From Asterias amurensis (taxonomy: Eukaryota > Echinodermata > Asteroidea > Forcipulatida > Asteriidae): a DNA stretch of 64,000 nt. Of this stretch, positions 1 through 11,929 are shown piece by piece. Each line of letters opens with the position of its first letter. Within the stretch, counting starts at the first letter, position 1. The notes beneath the pieces are model-generated. The model was not told the DNA's origin. It ran no database searches and was given only the letters and a program-made list of their open reading frames with translations. Position numbers and translations under genes: made by a program. Location: the NCBI RefSeq assembly GCF_032118995.1, contig NC_092648.1:759001-823000 (forward strand). The letters run 5' to 3'.

Positions 1-129
1 GCCGCCAGGAAGAGCCCCCAAGGAACTGCCCCAGGAACTGCCCCAGGAACTGCCCCCTGCCCAGGAACCATCGTGGCCTGTAGCAGGATAGGGACAGCTT
101 CCTTTTTGAGTTCCATTAGCAGCAAGTTT
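1..129 (+). repeat. P0 block, cut by window start
   Basis: Only the right part is present: repeats of caggaactgcccc, then the conserved tail that translates as DRDSFLFEFH and stop, followed by a consensus donor gtaagtg. The left part lies outside the window. X1 follows. Confidence 0.75.
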
Positions 130-870
130 GTAAGTGAAGATTTGTATTTTATCAAACTTCAAGTAATAAACCACAAGGAAAGCTGATTCCCTGGCTGCTG
201 CTTCCCAAATTTACATAAACGGTTTCTCTGAAAACCTTGGACAATAGAAATGCGCACTAATCTATTATAACAAAACTGAATTGTGCTCAGAGAACAACTG
301 AATGTTAAAATATATTGTACTAACATGTTGACTTTTTCTCCCATAACAGATTCATCTCTTGGATGCAAGACAATCATCTTCTGGACTTTTTAGGGTGGTA
401 AGATGAGCAGAAATGGTACTAAAATTTTGCCTGTTGGGCTGTATGTATTATTTTCTCACCAGAACAGGGTCATCTATTGCCCGATTGAAAAAAATATTTA
501 AAAATCCCATTAACGGTACCTTATTATTCTACAGCAGTTTTATACTTGATGCAGACCTGCAAGTGAGATGATTTCAGTTTTCCAACGAGGTGGTGCTCTG
601 TGAACAGGATGTTGGTGAAACCTGCCTCATAAAGGATGTACTTAATATTCAGCTGTTGAAGGTAAACTAGAAGCGAAAGAAAACATATTTTCTTTTTAAT
701 ATGTTTTTAATTAAACCAAACCTAATTATATCGCAGTAATGCGGCTTGAGAAGTTTTGAGGACTTACCCCGGGAAGTGGTGCTTGGTGAAACCTTGCCTT
801 ACCATAAGTAAAATGGGCAGGGCCCAGTTTCAACAAGCATAAGCACAGAAAATTGCTCAGCACAGTAAAA

Positions 871-975
871 CTCTTGCTTAGCGAAGGAAAGCTCTTGCAT
901 AGCGAAGGAAAACTCTTGCTTAGCGAAGGAAAACTCTTGCTTAGTGAAGGAAAACTCTCTCTTAGTTAAAATAGG
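871..975 (+). repeat. 21-bp minisatellite in X1, about 5 units
   Basis: Unit ctcttgcttagcgaaggaaaa. It lies inside sequence related to the GGGCCCAATTTCA fold-back family (caagcataagcac before, taggttaccagcc after), so it looks like an internal expansion of that element. Confidence 0.85.
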
Positions 976-1355
976 TTACCAGCCAAAATACCATACTTTT
1001 ACCATAAATGTAACTCAACTCTTGGGTGCGCACCAGCATGTAGACGTTTTTATTTTGCTTATCCGATATGAGGGCAACTTCATTAATTTAAATCTACATT
1101 GCCTTTGGGGTTGAACCACTAATGTGAGCTTTTCGCTCCCTTACCGGGTATTCTAGACCAAAGACTTGTAATCAATATCATTCTCTTCTTAAATCAAAAA
1201 AGTGATTTTAGATAAGAACATGTAAGAAAAGATAACAGATTACTACAATCAAAAGAGTCTATTTCAAAAGGTGAATGTGGCCATTTGGGACTGTATTAAG
1301 AAAATAAGTAGATAAAGTTTTTCTGAAATCACAGTGCAAGATGATTAGTTGTTCA

Positions 1356-1750
1356 TTATTTCATACGTCTGACTCACTGCTTAGACGTATGACTCTTTAG
1401 TTAGCTGCTACTTGCTGTCTAACTATTACACACTTTTAATGAAAACTTCTATGTACGGGTCATTTCTCGTACATATAAGTTATTTACCTATTATATGTAC
1501 ACAAGGTTGATGTCTTGTGTACAATTTATCATGTATCATGTACAACTGATCATTTCGTACGTATCATTTATTATCTCATACATACGATTCATTTTCATAC
1601 ATATGATTTATTTGATATGTATGACTTATTAAATCGTAGTGTCAGACTTTTTATTTACGTACGACTTATATGTTTGTACATGTACATCATGATACTTAGT
1701 ACAATGTTCAACTTATTATCTTGTACATGGATTTATAATAAACAATATTG
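1356..1750. repeat. Y block in X1, palindrome-rich degenerate repeat
   Basis: Roughly 16-18 bp units built on self-complementary cores (cgtacg, atacgtat, gtacatgtac, catatg) joined by attta or ttatt spacers, for example catttcgtacgtatcattta. A clear hairpin pair is acgtctgactcactgcttagacgt at its left end. Confidence 0.75.
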
Positions 1751-2060
1751 TTCAAGTTTGCAGCAACAATCTTCAGTATGGATTGATTTTATCCAATGAT
1801 ACTTGCTTTACATGGCAGTAGTTGTAACTGAAAACTTTTGGCATTGGAATTAAGTATAGAACTGGTGATTGTGTGTGTTGGTGATCGTAAAGTGGACAGT
1901 GAATGTGTGTAGTGATTGTATGCATTTTTGTCATCTGTTTTCAGGAAACTTCTACTGCCATATCATTGTGACTATTTTTATTAACAGATTGTACCAATGA
2001 AGACTACAGACCCTTTTTGGAATATGGCCATGTTCCCTTTTGTTTTGTGATCATAACTGA

Positions 2061-2255
2061 ATACAGCGATATGCACCTTTAGAGTCGTGTGATAAAATAA
2101 TACGCAAAGCATTCCTAGATGAAGAGATTTTCAATAACCTTCAAATTGATTCTGAAAAGAGTATTGATATGCTTACAAGTCTTTATATGAAACAGCAGTG
2201 TATTACCAGACATTTTCACTTGGAGAGGGGGCAAGCAAGGAAAATGCTAATATAA
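2061..2255 (+). pseudogene. Z frame in X1, 64 codons, unknown
   Basis: Open from just after a stop to a TAA, with no ATG at the start. It reads KAFLDEEIFNNLQIDSEKS then MLTSLYMKQQCITRHFHL, a charged, plausibly helical peptide. An acceptor-like ttattaacag lies about 75 bp upstream. The same frame is open in all four X copies, but the differences I can see between copies are mostly amino-acid changing, which argues against present selection. No family recognised. Confidence 0.4.
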
Positions 2256-2442
2256 AAAAAGGAAATCATTAAGAGGTACAATTTGCAGGCAGATTCACCG
2301 TGCCTACCTTCTGTTGTAAAAAATAAGATAAGCAATTTAACATCTTGCCAACTTTTTGTTTTAGCAGATTCGTCTCACTAGTGCAAGAAACTTCATTATC
2401 TTCTAGAGTTCAATATTGGTAAGAGATAAGGTAACATTTGGT

Positions 2443-3241
2443 ACTTCTGTCCTTGCAATTACTAATAGTTGTCTTGGGAAGGCGAGTATGTTTCTTTTTC
2501 TCCTACAGATATTGCTCCCTGTGATGGTAATTGACTCAAATATTGCAACGTCTTCCCACTGAAGAGTTCCCTCGGAGGACGATGGTAATTGAAACTCTTT
2601 GATGATTGAGTGGAGTTTGGAAACATCTTGAATGCTGAGGATGGCATGACAAATGGGTGCATTTTAGCGATCGTAATCATTGACTGTTCAGGTTGAATTG
2701 GCCATTGATTAACCACTGGCCAAAGACCAAAACAATTGGTTATGACCGCAAAAATGCACCCCAGGTTTGTGTCAATTTGACATAACTTGTAAACTTTAAA
2801 AATTGATCAGCTAGCACACACCATCATAGGAACATAGTGCATGAAAATTGCTTTAATACTGTGCCCTGGGTGTGTGCATCACACAACATATTCTGACCTC
2901 TAACAGCAATTTTTTCTTCATCAAATACATGCTATGTGAAACAGTTTTGTCCATGTTGCTGACCTGTAAAAAGGCAACTTGTTACAATGAACAATCACCT
3001 GTCATGCTACAAAAATGGAAAAGAAAAATTAATGTTCATTTGATCCACAAACCTGAGCGGCACAGTTCATGTTTTAATCATGAAAATGTGTAGGTGTTTG
3101 AATAACTAACTGCATAGGATTTACTAAAAAAGACAATTTGTTGCAAAACTATGAATGACATCTAGTGTTTATAAATAATTAACTGTAAACATTTTTGTTT
3201 AAGTTTTTTTGGTTGAACTTACATTCCCCCATGTGCCACAG
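2443..3241 (-). repeat. Q1 module plus linker
   Basis: The reference Q block (2,443-2,794). On the plus strand it has a good acceptor (tttctttttctcctacag). On the minus strand a frame reads NQWPIQPEQSMITIAKMHP and continues open past 80 codons, and related minus frames occur in the other Q copies. Which strand was ancestral is undecided. The linker (2,795-3,241) holds no recurring frame I can name. Confidence 0.6.
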
Positions 3242-3443
3242 GAAGAGCCCCAAGGAAGAGCCCCCCAGGAAGAGCCCCCAGGAAGAGCCCCTCGGGAAGA
3301 GCCACAAGGAGAGCCCAAGAAGACCCCCAAGGAAGAGCCCAAGGAAGAGCCACAGGAACTGCCCCCCTGCCCTGGAACCATCTTAGGTGGCCTGAGGCAG
3401 GATAGGGACAGCTTCCTTTTTGAGTTCCATTAGCAGCAAGTTC
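3242..3443 (+). repeat. P1 block, proline-rich exon-like minisatellite
   Basis: This is the reference P block. It begins after an acceptor-like gtgccacag and ends at a strong donor gtaagtg. The first half is a minisatellite of variants of ggaagagcccc (11-12 bp), which reads as Pro/Glu/Lys/Arg-rich peptide in several frames on the plus strand and Gly/Leu/Ser-rich on the minus strand. The second half is non-repetitive; in one frame it gives PPCPGTILGGL, then DRDSFLFEFH and a stop, a tail kept in most copies. Exon structure with both splice signals suggests descent from a coding exon, but no family is recognised and the frame changes with repeat number. Confidence 0.7.
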
Positions 3444-3616
3444 GTAAGTGAAGATTTGCACTTGTATCAAAATTGAAGTAATAAACCACAAGGAAAACTG
3501 ATCCCCTGTCTGCTGCTTCCCAGGTTGTATCAAGCTTGGGTACAACATGGCTTATGAGTGGCACCCCTAACATAAATATAATATATTATTGACTACTAGG
3601 GAGACTGCCAACATAA

Positions 3617-3688
3617 GGCTGGATAGCTCAGTTGTTAGAGCCCTGGCACGTTGATCCGGAGGTAGTTGGTTCAAGTCCTGCATCAGTC
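3617..3688 (+). mobile_element. tRNA-derived SINE head t1 in W1
   Basis: A box (tagctcagttgttagag) and B box (ggttcaagtcc) of a pol III promoter are both kept. The acceptor stem is degenerate, so this is a SINE head, not a tRNA gene. The flanks (ctagggagactgcc before, agtcaattct after) match SINE remnants in the single-copy region near 53,220 and 59,850. Confidence 0.7.
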
Positions 3689-3917
3689 AATTCTTCTTTA
3701 CTCATACCCTAGTTGCTTAAAATCTACCCAGTCAGTTTCCCTTGTGGTTTATGACTTGATTTTTATCAATAAAAAGTTGCGTCCTCTAAAAGTGACCCTG
3801 TGGCTGACGCTTCACAGCTTATTGTGAACTTGTGTGTGATCTTTGGCTCAATGGCAGTTAAGGGTTGTTTGGCTTATGTGACTGGCACCCCCGAACAAGA
3901 TATGGAATTAAAAGGAG

Positions 3918-3988
3918 GGCTGGATAGCTTAGTTGGTAGAGCAGCGGTACATTAATCTATAGTCCGTTGGTTTATGTCCCACTCCAGT
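3918..3988 (+). mobile_element. tRNA-derived SINE head t2 in W1
   Basis: A box tagcttagttggtagagc is good; the B box is weakened (ggtttatgtcc). Preceded by ggcacccccgaacaagatat, the usual left flank of the family. Confidence 0.65.
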
Positions 3989-4744
3989 AAATTTTTCTCT
4001 TTCAAACTAATCTTTTTTATAAAACATGACAAACTTAGAAAATAAATAAATAGCTTTTATCGTGCGTAAAAGCACACTAGCTATTGTTCTTATAACGGTG
4101 AATCTATTTGAAAGTGAGTTAATCACAAAACTAAATTTGATCTGGAGCCCCCTCTTTAATTAATTAACAACTGCAATAATATTATTTTTGGAATCACTGA
4201 TGCAGTGATGTAATAAACAATGTCTAGGCCTAATTGGCATATTTTAAAAAGTACAGCCCCCCCCCCCCCCCCCGCCCCAACAATAAACTCCGATAATAGG
4301 TTATGTCCCCTAATTATTCAATCAATTCTCAATATATCCATTGTAAAACATCGGTAGTGGCTTTCGTGGAATAAGTGGCATAAAAGCTTTCCTGATTAAA
4401 GCTCTTTTGTCTTTGTACTATGTTTGTTACAGAAAAGGGGATTTGTCTTCAGCTGTGAGTGTTTCTTCAGATGTGGTGTTTCTTCAGATGTGACGCCGGT
4501 GTGGTAACTACGTTATCGTGACCTTTCAGACTTAAAACTATTAATAACAAACAACCTTGTCATGTGATTAGAGGATATTTGGTCATGTGACATTCATTTA
4601 TCAATTATGCAAGTTAATCACACCCAATTTAAACTATTGCAAGTTAGAAAACATTATTTTTACACGCCAGTACAAAATACCCTCTCATTGGATGCCAGAA
4701 CAGTCTTCAAGTACATTTTGTTAATTCTTCATAATTTAATCTCA

Positions 4745-5100
4745 AATTAAAGGTTTACCAGGATGTTGTATAATATACAAATAATGAGTGTTTATAAGCC
4801 TGTGCAGTGGTGGTAATACTTTCATGAGTTGTTATATGGAATTTTCCATTCATCATGGCCAAGTTGAATGGAACGTTCCGTGTCTCAATAAATGAATATA
4901 TTTTCGCCATTGGAAACAAAAATGCACACTGAATCGAACAAAATGCAAACTTAATGTATAGGGTGAAATGGTGTAAATAATGAAACCGTGTGACCAACAA
5001 TCCTCCAATCAAATGACAAGGTTTTTTATAGATCAAAGTGTTAACTCTTTTCAATATGGGTTACATGTTGTTTATTTAAAAACTAGATGGCTTGCTTTTC
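4745..5100 (-). repeat. V segment in W1 with conserved minus frame
   Basis: Reference V copy. The minus-strand frame 4,755-5,054 (99 codons) contains NVPFNLAMMNGKFHITTHES and ends YYTTSW and stop. The core of this frame survives in most V copies. It could be an exon or the end of a dispersed element; I do not recognise it. Confidence 0.55.
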
Positions 5101-5410
5101 TTCCCCAAGGATGAAAGTTTATTCCATCACTTAAAAAAAATCAAAAAGAAGTTGTAGTTGTTAAGAGCTGTTCAATTCAAGATGGAAAGTTACATTACAA
5201 TACTGCATAATTTTGTGCAAACTTTAAAGTGTCCCTTCCGAACAAGTGAAGTTTAAAAACTGTTGTAGTTTTCAAGTGTATAATGCAGAAAATGACTTCT
5301 CAGTAAATAGCAGTTCCTCTTCTTTAAGTGTCCGCAAGAAAAGTGACACACAAGGTGTGGTGGGGCATTCAGTTGTGTATGTTTTCAATCCATTTATTAT
5401 TTCATTTGTT

Positions 5411-6253
5411 ACTTCTGTCCTTGCAATTACTAATAGTTGTCTTGGGAAGGCGAGTATGTTTCTTTTTCTTCTACAGATATTGCTCCCTGTGATGGTAATT
5501 GACTCAAAGATTGCAACGTCTTCCCACTGAAGAGTTCCCTCGGAAGACGATGGTGAATGAAACTCTTTGATGAATGAGTGGAGTTGGGAAACATCTTGAA
5601 TGCTGAGGATGGCATGACAAATGGGTGCATTTTAGCGACCGTAACCATTGACTGTTCAGGTTGAATTGGCTATTGATTAACCACTGGCCAAAGACCAAAA
5701 CAATTATTGGTTATGACCGCCAAAATGCACCCCAGGTTTGTGTCAATTTAACATAACTTGTAAACATTAGTAATTGATCAGCTTGCATACACCATCATAG
5801 GAATATAGTGCATGGAAAACACTCCAATAATGTTGCCCTGGGTGTGTGCATCACATAACATATTCTGACCTCTAACAGCAATTTTTTCTACATCGAATAC
5901 ATGCTATATGAAACAGTTTTGTCCATGTTGCTGACTGGTAAAAAGGCAACTTGTTACAATGAACAATCACCTGTCATGCTACACTAATGGAAAGGAAAAG
6001 TTAATGTTCATTTGATCCACAAACCTGAGCTGCACAGTTCATGTTTTAATCATGAAAATGTGTGTGTGTGAGAAACTAACTGCATAGGTTTGAGGAAAGT
6101 TAACTGGTTCAACTAAAAAAGGCAATTTGTTCCAAAACTATGAATAACTTCTAGTGTTTATAAAAATGCCCATCCATAAAACGCAGAGAATAATTAGTTG
6201 TAATCAATTTTGTTTAATTTTTGTTGTTGAACTTACACCCCCATGTGCCACAG
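5411..6253 (-). repeat. Q2 module plus linker
   Basis: Same subtype as Q1 (gacaaatgggtgcat, one G fewer than Q3, Q4 and Q7), so the minus frame differs downstream of that point. The linker includes a small tgtgtgtg tract at 6,060-6,069. Confidence 0.6.
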
Positions 6254-6444
6254 GAAGAGCCGCCAGGAGGAGTCGCCAGGAAGAGTCGCCAGGAAGAGCC
6301 CCTGAGAAGAGCCCCAAGGAAGAGCCCAAAGGAAGAGCCCCAAAGAAGAGCCCCAGGAACTGCCCCCCTGCCCTGGAACCATCTTATGTGGCCTGGAGCA
6401 GGATAGGGACAGCTTCCTTTTTGAGTTCCATTAGCAGCAAGTTC
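6254..6444 (+). repeat. P2 block
   Basis: Same layout as P1, with a gccaggaggagtcgcc variant near the left end and the reading TILCGLEQDRDSFLFEFH in the tail. It precedes X2. Confidence 0.7.
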
Positions 6445-7210
6445 GTAAGTGAAGATTTGTATTTTATCAAACTTCAAGTAATAAACCATAAGGAAAGCTG
6501 ATCCCCTGGCTGCTGCTTCCCAAATTTACATACACTGTTTCTCTGAAAACGTTGGACAATACAAATGCGCACTAATCTATTATAACAAAACTGAAATGTG
6601 CTCAGAGAATAACTGAATGTTAAAATATATTGTACAAACTGTGTTGACTTTTTCTCCCATAACAGATTCATCTCTTGGATGCAAGACAATCATCTTCTGG
6701 ACTTTTGGGGTGGTAAGATGAGCAGAAATGGTACTCAAATTTTGCCTGTGGGCTGTATGTATTCTTTTCTCACCAGCACAGGGTCAATTGCCCCATTGAA
6801 AAAAATATTTAAAAATCCCATTAACGATACCTTATTATTCTACAGCAGTTTTATACTTGATGCAGACCTGCAACTGAGATGATTTCATTTTTCCCTCGAG
6901 GTGGTGCTCTGGGAGTGTGATGTTGGTGACACCTGCCTTATGAAGGATGTACTTAATATTCAGCTGTTGAAGGTAAAATAGAAGAGAAAGAAAACATGTT
7001 TTCTATACTTTTGAATATGTTTTTTAAGTAAACCAATACCTTATTTTGCCACAGCACAATGGCTTGAGATGTTTTGACGACCTGCCACTCGATGATGTAA
7101 CTTATACCCAAGGAAGTGGTGCTTGGTGAAACCTTGCCTTACCATAAGTAAAATGGGCAGGGCCCAATTTCAACAAGCATAAGCACAAAAACTTGCTCAG
7201 CACAGTAAAA

Positions 7211-7288
7211 CTCTTGCTTAGCGAAGGAAAACTGTTGCTTAGCGAAGGAAAACTCTTGCTTAGTGAAGGAAAACTCTCGCTTAGTTAA
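7211..7288 (+). repeat. 21-bp minisatellite in X2, about 4 units
   Basis: Same unit as in X1, at 7,211, 7,232, 7,253 and 7,274. Confidence 0.85.
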
Positions 7289-7675
7289 AATAGGTTACCA
7301 GCCAAAATACCATACTTTTACCATAAATGTAACCCAACTCTTGGGTGCGCACCAGCATGTTGACGTTTTTATTTTGCTTATCCGATATGAGGGCAACTTC
7401 ATTCATTTAAATCTACATTGCCTTTGGGGTTGAACCACTAATGTGAGCTTTTCGCTCCCTTACCGGGTATTCTAGACCAAAGACTTGTAATCAATATCAT
7501 TCTCTTCTTAAATCAAAAAAGTGATTTTAGATAAGATTATCTAAGAAAAGATAACAGATTACTACAATCAAAAGAGTCTATTTCAAAAGGTGAATGTGGC
7601 CATTTGGGACTGTATTAAAAAAATAAGTAGATAAAGTTTTTCTGAAATCACAGTGCAAGATGATTAGTTATTCAT

Positions 7676-8064
7676 TATTTCATACGTCTGACTCACTGCT
7701 TAGACGTATGACTCTTTAGTTAGCTGCTATTTGCTGCCTAACTATTACACACTTTTAATGAAAACTTCTATGTACGGGTCATTTCTCGTACATATAAGTT
7801 ATTTACCTAGTATATGTACACAAGGTTGATGTCTTGTGTACAACTTATCATGTATCATGTACAAGTGATCATTTCGTACGTATCATTTATTATCTCATAT
7901 ATACGATTCATTTTCATACATATGATTTATTTGATATGTATGACTTATTAAATCGTATGTCAGACTTTTTATTTACGTACGACTTATATGTTTGTACATG
8001 TACATCATGATACTTCGTACAATGTTCAACTTATTATCTTGTACATGGATTTATAATAAACAAT
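7676..8064. repeat. Y block in X2
   Basis: Near-identical to the X1 block, so the palindromic structure has been copied with the module. Confidence 0.75.
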
Positions 8065-8387
8065 ATTGTTCAAGTTTGCAGCAACAATCTTCAGTATGGA
8101 TTGATTTTATCCAATGATACTTGCTTTACATGGCAGTAGTTGTAACTGAAAACTTTTGGCATTGGAATTGAGTATAGAACTGGTGATTGTGTGTGTTGGT
8201 GATCGTAAAGTGGACAGTGAATGTGTGTAGTGATTGTATGCATTTTTGTCATCTGTTTTCAGGAAACTTCTACTGCCATATCATTGTGACTATTTTTATT
8301 AACAGTTTGTACCAATGTAGACTATAGACCCTTTTTGGAATATGGCCATGTTCCCTTTTGTTTTGTGATCATAACTGAATACAATGA

Positions 8388-8573
8388 AATGCACCTTTAG
8401 AGTCGTGTGATAAAATAATACGCAAAGCATTCCTAGATGAAGAGATGTTCAATAACCTTCAAATTGATTCTGAAAAGAGTAATGATATGCTTACAAGTCT
8501 TTATATGAAACAGCAGCGTATTACCAGACATTTTCACTTGGAGAGGGGGCAAGCAAGGAAAATGCTAATATAA
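8388..8573 (+). pseudogene. Z frame in X2, 61 codons
   Basis: Same frame with I-to-M, I-to-N and C-to-R changes relative to X1 and a slightly later opening. Confidence 0.4.
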
Positions 8574-8760
8574 AAAAAGGAAATCATTAAGAGGTACAAT
8601 TTGCAGGCAGATGCTCCATGCCTACCTTCTGTTGTACGAAATAAGATAAGCATTTAAACATCTGGCCAACTTTTTGTTTAAGCAGATTTGTCTCACGAGT
8701 GCAAGACACTTCATTATCTTCTAGAGTTCATTATTGGTAAGAGATAAGGTAACATTTGTT

Positions 8761-9482
8761 ACTCCTGTCCTTTCAATTAATAACAGTTGTCTTGGGAAGG
8801 CGAGTATGTTTCTTTTTCTCCTACAGATATTGCTTCATGCGATGGTAATTGACTCAAAGATTGCAACGTCTTCCCACTGAAGAGTTCCCTCGGAGGACGA
8901 TGGTGAATGAAACTCTTTGATAAATGAGTGGAGTTGGGAAACATCTTGAATGCTGAGGATGGCGTGACAAATGGGGTGCATTTTAGCGATCAGAACCATT
9001 GACTGTTCAGGTTTAATTGGCCATTGGTTAATCACTGGCCAAAGACCAAAACAATTATTGGTTATGACCGCAAAAATGCACCCCAGGTTTGTGTCAATTT
9101 GACATAACTTGTAAACTTTATTACACGACATATTCTGACCTCTAACAGCAATTATTTCTACATCAAAAACATGCTATATGAAACAGTTTTTTCCATGTTG
9201 CTGACCTGTAAAAAGGCAACTTGTTACAATGAACAATCACCTGTCATGCTACACTAATGGAAAGGAAAAATTAATGTTCATTTGATCCACAAACCTGAGC
9301 GGCACAGTTCATGTTTTAATCATGAAAATGTGTAGGTGTTTGAGTAACTAACTGCATAGGATTGACAAAAAAAGGCAATTTGTTGCAAAACTATAAACGA
9401 CATCTAGTGTTTATAAATAATTAACTTTAAACATTTTTGTTTAAGTTTTTTTGGTTGAACTTACATCCCCCATGTGCCACAG
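8761..9482 (-). repeat. Q3 module plus linker
   Basis: Carries one of the two longest minus frames of the family that stay within Q (8,835-9,131, 98 codons), with the alternative reading ICHAILSIQDVSQLHSFIKE and LQWEDVAIFES. The linker is shortened by about 100 bp compared with Q1. Confidence 0.6.
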
Positions 9483-9630
9483 GAAGAGCCCCAAGGAAGA
9501 GCCCCCCAAGAAGAGCCCCCAAGAAGAGCCCCCAAGAAGAGCCCCAGGAACTGCCCCCCTCGAACCATCTTAGGTGGCCTGGAGCAGGATAGGGACAGCT
9601 TCCTTTTTGAGTTCCATTAGCAGCAAGTTT
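9483..9630 (+). repeat. P3 block, short
   Basis: Shortened minisatellite of about five units and the usual tail. It is followed after only 230 bp by a second P block (P4), the only P-P doublet in the array; the spacer resembles the start of X. Confidence 0.7.
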
Positions 9631-9862
9631 GTAAGTGAAAATTTGCACTTGTATCAAACTGAAAGCTGATCCCCTGGCTGCTGCTTCCCAAATTTGCATA
9701 AACTGTTTCTCTGAAAACGTTGGACAATGAAAATGCACACTATCATCTATTATAACAAAATTGGAGGCAAAACTTACAAATTGTGCTTAACTCAGAGAAT
9801 AATTGAATGTAAACATTGTTGTTCTTTTCTTTTGGTTGAACTTATATCCCCATGTGCCAAAG

Positions 9863-10022
9863 GAAGATCCCCAGGAAGAGCCCCAAGGAAGAGCCTGAGG
9901 AAGAGTCCGAGGAGCCCCCAAGAAGTGCCCCCAGGAAGACCCCCCTGCCCTTGGAAACATCTGAGGTGGCCTGAGGCAGGAAGGGGACAGCTTCCTTTTT
10001 GAGTTCCATTAGCAGCAAGTTC
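9863..10022 (+). repeat. P4 block, diverged
   Basis: The most diverged P copy: the acceptor-like site reads gccaaag rather than gccacag, and the repeat units include gaggaagagtccgag. It leads into W2. Confidence 0.65.
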
Positions 10023-10195
10023 GTAAGTGAAGATTAGCACTTTTAAAAAACTTCAAGTAATAAACCACAAGGAAAACTGATCCCCTGTCTACTGCTTCCC
10101 AGGTTGTATCAAGCTTGGGTACAACATGACTTCTGAGTGGCACCCCTAACATAAATATAATATATTATTGACTACTAGGGAGACTGCCAACATAA

Positions 10196-10268
10196 GGCTG
10201 GATAGCTCAGTTGTTAGAGCCCTGGCACGTTGATCCGGAGGTAGTTGGTTCAAGTCCCGCATCAGTCA
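10196..10268 (+). mobile_element. SINE head t1 in W2
   Basis: Same as W1 t1, with ggttcaagtcccgcatcag. Confidence 0.7.
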
Positions 10269-10473
10269 ATTCTAGTTGTTTAAAATCTACCCAGTCAGTT
10301 TCCCTTGTGGTTTATGACTTGATTTTTATCAATAAAAAGTTGCGTCCTCTAAAAGTGACCCTGTGGCTGACGCTTCACAGCTTATTGTGAACTTGGGTGT
10401 GATCTTTGGTTTAATGGCAGTTGTATGGTTTATGTGACTGGCACCCCCGAACAAGATATGGAATTTAAAGGAG

Positions 10474-10544
10474 GGCTGGATAGCTTAGTTGGTAGAGCAG
10501 CGATACATTAATCTATAGTCCGTTGGTTTATGTCCCACTCCAGT
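10474..10544 (+). mobile_element. SINE head t2 in W2
   Basis: Same as W1 t2 with one change in the D-loop region (gcagcgatac). Confidence 0.65.
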
Positions 10545-11284
10545 AAATTTTTCTCTTTCAAACTAATCTTTTTTATAAAACATGACAAACTTAGAAAATG
10601 AATAAATAGCTTTAATCGTGCGTAAAAGCACACTAGCTATTGTTCTTATAACGATGAATCTATTTGAAAGTGAGTTAATCACAAAACTAAATTTGATCTG
10701 GAGCCCCCTCTTTAATTAATTAACAACTGCAATAATATTATTGTTGGAATCACTGATGCAGTGATGTAATAAACAATGTCTAGGCCTAATTGGCATATTT
10801 TAAAAAGTACAGCCAACAATAAACTCCGATAATAGGTTATGTACCCTAATTATTCAATCAATTCTCAATATATCCATTGTAAAACATCGGTAGTGGCTTT
10901 CGTGGAATAAGTGGCATAAAAGCTTTCCTGATTAAAGCTCTTTTGTCTTTGTACTATGTTTGTTACAGAAAAGGGGATTTGTCTTCAGCTGTGAGTGTTT
11001 CTTCAGATGTGGTGTTTCTTCAGATGTGACGCGGGTGTGGTAACTATGTTATCGTGACCTTTCAGACTTAAAACTATTAATAACAAACAACCTTGTCATG
11101 TGATTGGAGGATATTTGGTCATGTGACATTTATTTATCAATTATGCAAGTTAATCGCACCCAATTTAAACTCTTGCATGTTAGAAAACATTATTTTTACA
11201 CACCAGTACAAAATATCCTCTCATTGGATGCCAGAACAGTCTTCAAGTACATTTTGTTAATTCTTCATAATTTAATCTCAAATT

Positions 11285-11640
11285 AAAGGTTTACCAGGAT
11301 GTTGTATAATATACAAATAATGAGTGTTTATAAGCCTGTGCAGTGGTGGTAATACTTTCATGAGTTGAAATATGGAATTTTCCATTCATCATGGCCAAGT
11401 TGAATGGAACGTTCCGTGTCTCAACAAATGAATATATTTTCTCCATTGGAACAGAAAAGCACGCTGAATAGAACAAAATGCAAACTTAATGTATAGGGTG
11501 AAATGGTTTAAATAATGAAAACCGCGTGACCAACAATCCTCCAATCAAATGACAAGGTTTTTTATAAATCAAAGTGTTAACTCTTTTCAATATGGGTTAC
11601 ATGGTGTATATTTGAAAAACTAGATGGCTTGTTTTTCTTC
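11285..11640 (-). repeat. V segment in W2
   Basis: Core frame 11,291-11,476 intact (61 codons). Confidence 0.55.
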
Positions 11641-11929
11641 CCCAAGAATGAAAGTTTATGCCATCACTTAAAAAAAATCAAAAAGAAGTTGTAGTTGTTA
11701 AGAGCTGTTAAATTCAAGATGGAAAGTTACATTACAAGACTGCATAAATGTGTGCAAACTTTAAAGTGTCCCTTCCGAACAAGTGAAGTTTAAAAACTGT
11801 TGTAGTTTTCAAGTGTATAATGTAGAAAATGACTTCTCAGTAAATAGCAAAACTATTTACAGCACCAATACAGTAAACTAAGGCAGTAAACCCGATGTAT
11901 AACAATAGCATTTTGAGATTTTTACTTCC

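Larger units (their letters stand above)
130..2442 (+). repeat. X1 module
   Basis: Order: P flank; a short exon-like piece 350-397 between acceptor ccataacag and donor gtaagatg; a second piece ending at 661 before gtaaactag, whose frame reads SNEVVLCEQDVGETC; a segment related to the GGGCCCAATTTCA fold-back family carrying the 21-bp minisatellite; block Y; and frame Z. The arrangement of splice-like sites suggests decayed exons of one gene. No product is recognised. Confidence 0.65.
3444..5410 (+). repeat. W1 module, without satellite
   Basis: Order: SINE head t1; a stretch with caataaaaagttgcgtcc; SINE head t2; a C17 run at 4,257-4,273; a segment with gtggctttcgtggaataag; V; then gtccgcaagaaaagtgac leading into Q2. 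Where W2 and W3 carry a satellite, W1 joins cagtaaatagca directly to gttcctcttctttaagtg near 5,310. A plus-strand frame at 5,246-5,530 (94 codons, hydrophobic) crosses the W1/Q2 border and recurs in part in other copies. Confidence 0.65.
6445..8760 (+). repeat. X2 module
   Basis: Same order as X1. The short exon-like piece is 6,666-6,712 (tttctcccataacag before, gtaagatg after). The proteins read from 6,679-6,882 and from 32,213-32,416 in X4 are identical, so X2 and X4 are recent copies 25,534 bp apart. Confidence 0.65.

Noticed and set aside
3617-3688. Functional tRNA gene
   Set aside because: A and B boxes are present but the acceptor stem is degenerate, and the sequence sits in a SINE context repeated elsewhere.
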